Assembly: GCA_014649555.1 (NCBI GenBank)
Contig: BMTG01000014.1
Span: 1 to 64,000, forward strand
DNA from: Streptomyces globisporus
GTDB lineage: Bacteria; Actinomycetota; Actinomycetes; Streptomycetales; Streptomycetaceae
Direction: 5' to 3'
DNA length: 64,000 bases
How positions within the stretch are numbered: position 1 is the stretch's first letter; each line of letters starts with the position of its first letter. The position numbers and the translations under genes were made by a program. Positions 60,968-64,000 of this stretch are shown here, one piece after another. Under the pieces are notes generated by a model. The model saw only the letters and a list, made by a program, of their open reading frames with translations. It made no database searches and was not told the origin of the DNA.

Positions 60968-61642
60968 GTGGACGACGTTCTGCGGCGCGCCCCGCTTTTC
61001 GCGGCGCTCGATGACGAGCAGGCCGCGGAGCTCCGCGCCTCGATGAGTGAGGTGACCCTCGCGCGCGGAGACGCGCTGTTCCACGAGGGCGACCAGGGTG
61101 ACCGCCTGTACGTGGTCACCGAGGGCAAGGTGAAGCTCCACCGCACCTCGCCCGACGGGCGCGAGAACATGCTGGCCGTGCTCGGCCCCGGCGAGCTGAT
61201 CGGGGAGCTGTCGCTCTTCGACCCGGGCCCGCGTACGGCGACCGCCTCCGCACTGACCGAGGTCAAGCTCCTCGGCCTCGGCCACGGCGACCTGCAGCCC
61301 TGGCTGAACGCCCGGCCCGAGGTGGCCACCGCGCTGCTGCGCGCGGTCGCCCGACGGCTGCGCAAGACCAACGACCAGATGTCCGACCTGGTCTTCTCCG
61401 ATGTACCGGGCCGTGTCGCCCGCGCCCTCCTGGACCTGTCGCGCCGCTTCGGTGTCCAGTCCGAGGAAGGCATCCACGTCGTGCACGACCTCACCCAGGA
61501 GGAGCTGGCCCAGCTGGTCGGCGCCTCCCGCGAGACGGTCAACAAGGCCCTCGCGGACTTCGCGGGCCGCGGCTGGCTGCGCCTGGAGGCCCGCGCGGTC
61601 ATCCTGCTGGACGTCGAGCGGCTGGCGAAGCGCTCGCGCTGA
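60968..61642 (+). CDS. crp: Cyclic AMP receptor protein Crp
   Basis: A 224-residue CRP/FNR regulator that I recognise as the Streptomyces Crp. The cyclic-nucleotide domain has GPGELIGELSLFDPGPRTATASA (phosphate-binding cassette with Glu and Arg), followed by the C-helix and the helix-turn-helix TQEELAQLVGASRETVNKALADF. In S. coelicolor Crp controls germination, development and many secondary-metabolite clusters. GTG 60968 follows GGAGAG. nth diverges from it, the conserved arrangement in actinobacteria. Confidence 0.96.
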   Translation: MDDVLRRAPLFAALDDEQAAELRASMSEVTLARGDALFHEGDQGDRLYVVTEGKVKLHRTSPDGRENMLAVLGPGELIGELSLFDPGPRTATASALTEVKLLGLGHGDLQPWLNARPEVATALLRAVARRLRKTNDQMSDLVFSDVPGRVARALLDLSRRFGVQSEEGIHVVHDLTQEELAQLVGASRETVNKALADFAGRGWLRLEARAVILLDVERLAKRSR

Positions 61643-61667
61643 GACGCGCGACCCGCTCCCTCCCTGC

Positions 61668-61696
61668 GCTGATCCAGGGCTCAGCCCTGGATCAGC
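61668..61696. terminator. Hairpin between crp and the MBL gene
   Basis: GCTGATCCAGGGC and GCCCTGGATCAGC form a 13-bp perfect stem with a 3-base loop. Its right half codes for the last residues of the minus-strand MBL gene, so the terminator is shared and overlaps coding sequence. Confidence 0.75.
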
Positions 61697-62517
61697 CCGT
61701 GCTCGGTGAGGTATTCCAGCTGCGCCCGCACCGACAGCTCGGCGGCCGGCCACAGGGAGCGGTCCACGTCGGCGTACACCGCCGCCACCACGTCCGACGG
61801 CGTACGGTGCCCGGCCTCCACCGCCGTCTCCACCTGGGCGAGCCGGTGCGCGCGATGGGCCAGGTAGAACTCCACCGCCCCCTGCGCGTCCTCCAGCACC
61901 GGACCGTGGCCCGGCAGCACCGTGTGGACGCCGTCGTCGACCGTCAGCGACCGCAGCCGCCGCAGCGAGTCCAGGTAGTCGCCGAGCCGCCCGTCCGGGT
62001 GCGCGACCACCGTCGTACCGCGGCCCAGGATCGTGTCGCCCGTCAGCACCGCCCGGTCGGCGGGCAGATGGAACGCGAGCGAGTCCGCGGTGTGCCCCGG
62101 TGTCGGCACCACCCGCAGCTCCAGGCCGCCGGTGGTGATCACGTCGCCCGCCGCGAGCCCCTCGTCGCCCAGCCGCAGCGCCGCGTCCAGGGCCCGCACC
62201 TTCGTCCCCGTCAGCTCGGCGAACCGGCCCGCGCCCTCCGCGTGGTCCGGGTGCCCATGGGTGAGCAGCGTGAGGCCCACGCGCCGCCCGGACCGCTCCA
62301 CCGCCTCGATCACGGCCCGCAGGTGTACGTCGTCGAGCGGCCCGGGATCGATGACGACGGCGAGGTCCGAGTCCGGCTCGGCCACGATCCAGGTGTTCGT
62401 CCCGTCGAGCGTCATCGCCGACGGGTTGGGCGCCAGGACGTTGACGGTACGGGCGGTCGCGGGCCCGGAGACGACGGCTCCGCGCGGCTGTCCGGGCAGG
62501 GCTGCTGCATCGGTCAT
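61681..62517 (-). CDS. Metallo-beta-lactamase fold hydrolase
   Basis: A 278-residue protein. Zn ligands are in THGHPDHAEG (HxHxDH), PTPGHTADSL, LTGDTILG and LPGHGP, the glyoxalase II/LACTB2-like order. The C-terminal 60 residues form the helical winged extension typical of the LACTB2-like group (nuclease or lactonase activity in relatives). ATG 62517 overlaps the upstream Nudix stop by ATGA; the longer frame into the Nudix gene is spurious. The reaction is not known. Confidence 0.9.
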   Translation of the reverse strand: MTDAAALPGQPRGAVVSGPATARTVNVLAPNPSAMTLDGTNTWIVAEPDSDLAVVIDPGPLDDVHLRAVIEAVERSGRRVGLTLLTHGHPDHAEGAGRFAELTGTKVRALDAALRLGDEGLAAGDVITTGGLELRVVPTPGHTADSLAFHLPADRAVLTGDTILGRGTTVVAHPDGRLGDYLDSLRRLRSLTVDDGVHTVLPGHGPVLEDAQGAVEFYLAHRAHRLAQVETAVEAGHRTPSDVVAAVYADVDRSLWPAAELSVRAQLEYLTEHGLIQG

Positions 62518-63410
62518 GCCCGACCACCTCCCCCGCCCGCCGCGGGCACGTGTTTGGTGAACTCGTCCAGTCCCGGCCAGGTCAGCACCAGTTCGTCGCC
62601 CTCCAGCCGGGCCTGCGCGAGGACCGGGGTCATGTCCTGCACGTCGGCGGCCTCCAGGGCCTCGGCGGCCGTCCTGTACGGCGCGAGGGCCCGCAGCGTG
62701 GTCACGGTGGGCGGCATCATCAGCAGCTCGCCCGCGTCGTAGCGGCGGGCGGCCTCCGCCGGGGCGATCCACACCGTACGGTCGGCCTCCGTGGAGACGT
62801 CCCGGGTGCGCTGCCCCTCGGGGAGCGCGGCGACGAAGAACCAGGTGTCGTAACGGCGCGGTTCGAACTCCGGGGTGATCCAGCGCGCCCAGGCGCCCAG
62901 CAGGTCCGAGCGCAGCACCAGGCCGCGCCGGTCCAGGAACTCCGCGAAGGACAGGTCCCGGGCGACCAGCGCCTCCCGGTCGGCCTCCCAGTCGTCCCCG
63001 GTCGTGTCGCCGACCACGGTCGTCGCGGTCGGCCCGGCGAGCAGGACTCCCGCCTCCTCGAACGTCTCGCGCACCGCCGCGCAGACGACGGCCTGCGCCT
63101 CGGTGACCGTCGCCACGCCGAGCCGGTCGGCCCACTGCTCCAACGGGGGCCCGGCCCACCCGATCAGCCGGTCGTCGTCACGCGGATCGACTCCGCCCCC
63201 CGGATAGGCGTACGCGCCCCCGGCGAACGCCATCGACGTACGGCGGCGCAGCATGTGCACGACGGGTCCGGGCGTCGGCGCCTGGGGCCCGCGGTCGCGG
63301 AGCAGCATCACCGTGGCCGCCCGCCGGGGCGTCACGGCCGTCAGCTCACCGGCGGCGAGCGCCCGGATCCGGTCGGGCCATTCCGGTGGGTACCACTGAC
63401 CTTGGGACAT
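62514..63410 (-). CDS. Nudix hydrolase family protein (NUDT19-like)
   Basis: A 298-residue protein. The start of the Nudix box is AYPGGGVDPRDDD, and the helix REtfEEAG (VRETFEEAGVLL) comes after an insert of about 35 residues, as in the NUDT7/NUDT19 group. The other conserved blocks are RRAATVMLLRD, RRRTSMAFAGG and RRYDTWFFVAALP. Substrate may be a CoA derivative. It is coupled to the MBL gene downstream. The Shine-Dalgarno before ATG 63410 is weak. Confidence 0.85.
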   Translation of the reverse strand: MSQGQWYPPEWPDRIRALAAGELTAVTPRRAATVMLLRDRGPQAPTPGPVVHMLRRRTSMAFAGGAYAYPGGGVDPRDDDRLIGWAGPPLEQWADRLGVATVTEAQAVVCAAVRETFEEAGVLLAGPTATTVVGDTTGDDWEADREALVARDLSFAEFLDRRGLVLRSDLLGAWARWITPEFEPRRYDTWFFVAALPEGQRTRDVSTEADRTVWIAPAEAARRYDAGELLMMPPTVTTLRALAPYRTAAEALEAADVQDMTPVLAQARLEGDELVLTWPGLDEFTKHVPAAGGGGGRA

Positions 63411-63469
63411 GGCCGGAGGCTATCCGGAACCGCGCCGATGTTCGAGAGGCTCCCTGATCATCACGGCGA

Positions 63470-63547
63470 CCCGACATGCCCCGTACACGCCCGACATGCC
63501 CCGTACACACGCGATCCGCCCGTCGCGGCACCCGTACACACGCGATC
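63470..63547. repeat. Short tandem repeats between the Nudix and RidA genes
   Basis: A 19-base unit beginning CCCGACATGCCCC occurs twice (63470-63488, 63490-63508), and CCCGTACACACGCGATC occurs at 63500-63516 and 63531-63547. No gene is present in 63411-63598. Confidence 0.6.
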
Positions 63548-63577
63548 CCGCCCGGTCATGAGGACCAGGCGGGATCG
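63543..63577 (-). terminator. Terminator of the ridA-like gene
   Basis: CGATCCCGCC (63543-63552) pairs with GGCGGGATCG (63568-63577), with GGT/ACC extending the stem inward, 22 bp past the stop on the minus strand. Confidence 0.75.
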
Positions 63578-63598
63578 GAGACGTACGGAAAGGGGTCC

Positions 63599-64000
63599 TC
63601 AGGCCTCGACGAGCTCCACCTGGACCTCGACCTCGACCGGTGCGTCCAGCGGCAGCACAGCGACGCCCACGGCGCTGCGCGCGTGCACGCCCTTGTCGCC
63701 GAGGACCGCGCCCAGCAGCTCGCTGGCGCCGTTGATCACGGCGGGCTGGCCGGTGAAGTCGGAGGCCGAGGCGACGAAGCCCACGACCTTCACGACGCGC
63801 TTGATCCGGTCCAGGTCACCGGCGACCGACTTCACGGCGGCGAGCGCGTTGAGCGCGCAGGTCTTCGCGAGCTCCTTCGCCTCGTCCGGCGTGACCTCGG
63901 CGCCGACCTTGCCGGTGACGGCGAGTTTGCCGTCCACCATCGGCAGCTGGCCCGAGGTGTACACGTACACCCCGGACTGCACGGCCGGCTGGTACGAGGC
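63599..64000 (-). CDS. RidA (YjgF/YER057c/UK114) family protein, 5' end outside window
   Basis: The frame stays open to the window edge (reading ASYQPAVQSG at its start), so the N-terminus is missing; 133 residues are visible. YTSGQLPM, a central helix with ALAAVKSVAG and ARSAVGVAVLPLDAPVEVEVQVELVEA, including the conserved substrate-binding Arg, fit the RidA enamine/imine deaminase family. These enzymes remove 2-aminoacrylate-type intermediates. The GTG at 63982 is internal. Confidence 0.9.
   Translation of the reverse strand, partial: ASYQPAVQSGVYVYTSGQLPMVDGKLAVTGKVGAEVTPDEAKELAKTCALNALAAVKSVAGDLDRIKRVVKVVGFVASASDFTGQPAVINGASELLGAVLGDKGVHARSAVGVAVLPLDAPVEVEVQVELVEA

Overview
The window is high-GC actinobacterial DNA, almost certainly a Streptomyces chromosome. 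From about 20.4 kb to the end the gene content and order match the conserved Streptomyces core that I know from S. coelicolor: tRNA-Thr, tripeptidyl-peptidase-like lipoprotein, holB, the membrane-fused tmk, topA, a proton-pumping pyrophosphatase, an anti-sigma factor gene and bldG, a DExH helicase, a tad-type secretion operon, acs, nhaA, marP, nth and crp. Species was not determined.

Bases 1-15.3 kb are accessory and look like the right end of a nonribosomal peptide cluster that began upstream of the window. A partial NRPS (A-T-C-A-T) ends in a penicillin-binding-protein-like serine hydrolase domain instead of an ordinary thioesterase. Co-directional and mostly overlapping genes follow: a divergent carbamoyltransferase, an MFS exporter, a SyrP/TauD-like oxygenase, an Sfp-type phosphopantetheinyl transferase and a second SyrP/TauD-like oxygenase. 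A 25-bp perfect hairpin closes that operon. An oppositely oriented MacB-like ABC exporter with a small methyltransferase-like gene, then a stand-alone type II thioesterase, come next. The second adenylation domain has a binding-pocket code that I read as Asn/Asp-like, which fits neighbouring beta-hydroxylases.

Bases 15.2-18.2 kb carry a DedA-family membrane protein and a NarL-type two-component pair. Bases 18.2-19.6 kb hold a compact divergent pair: a TrmB/LuxR-like regulator and a 72-residue secreted peptide whose mature part carries the pentapeptide DLPWT twice. This is the best candidate here for an undescribed peptide-signalling or secreted-peptide system. Between it and the tRNA-Thr(CGT) gene lies about 800 bp of degenerate tandem duplication containing pieces of the tRNA anticodon arm and copies of the tRNA terminator, which I read as scars of integrative elements at the tRNA 3' side.

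The core part runs: 20.6-30.4 kb, lipoprotein hydrolase, DNA polymerase III delta' subunit, MFS-thymidylate kinase fusion, topoisomerase I and a small membrane protein (all minus strand). 31-37.7 kb: methyltransferase, lipoprotein, H+-pyrophosphatase, anti-sigma kinase and BldG. 37.8-46 kb: helicase facing a seven-gene tad/Flp-type operon (minus), preceded by a palindrome and DnaA-box-like sites. 46.5-51.5 kb: HAD hydrolase, degenerate Fic-like protein, CooC/ParA-like ATPase, and polysaccharide-deacetylase-like lipoprotein. 51.9-57.1 kb: acs, nhaA with a structured leader, holin-like membrane protein and epoxide-hydrolase-like enzyme. 57.5-64 kb: marP, Nudix (CoA pyrophosphatase-like), nth, crp with a Crp-like site upstream, metallo-beta-lactamase fold hydrolase, a second Nudix protein and a partial RidA gene. 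Start codons were adjusted from the longest frames by Shine-Dalgarno position and family N-termini; where that matters it is stated.
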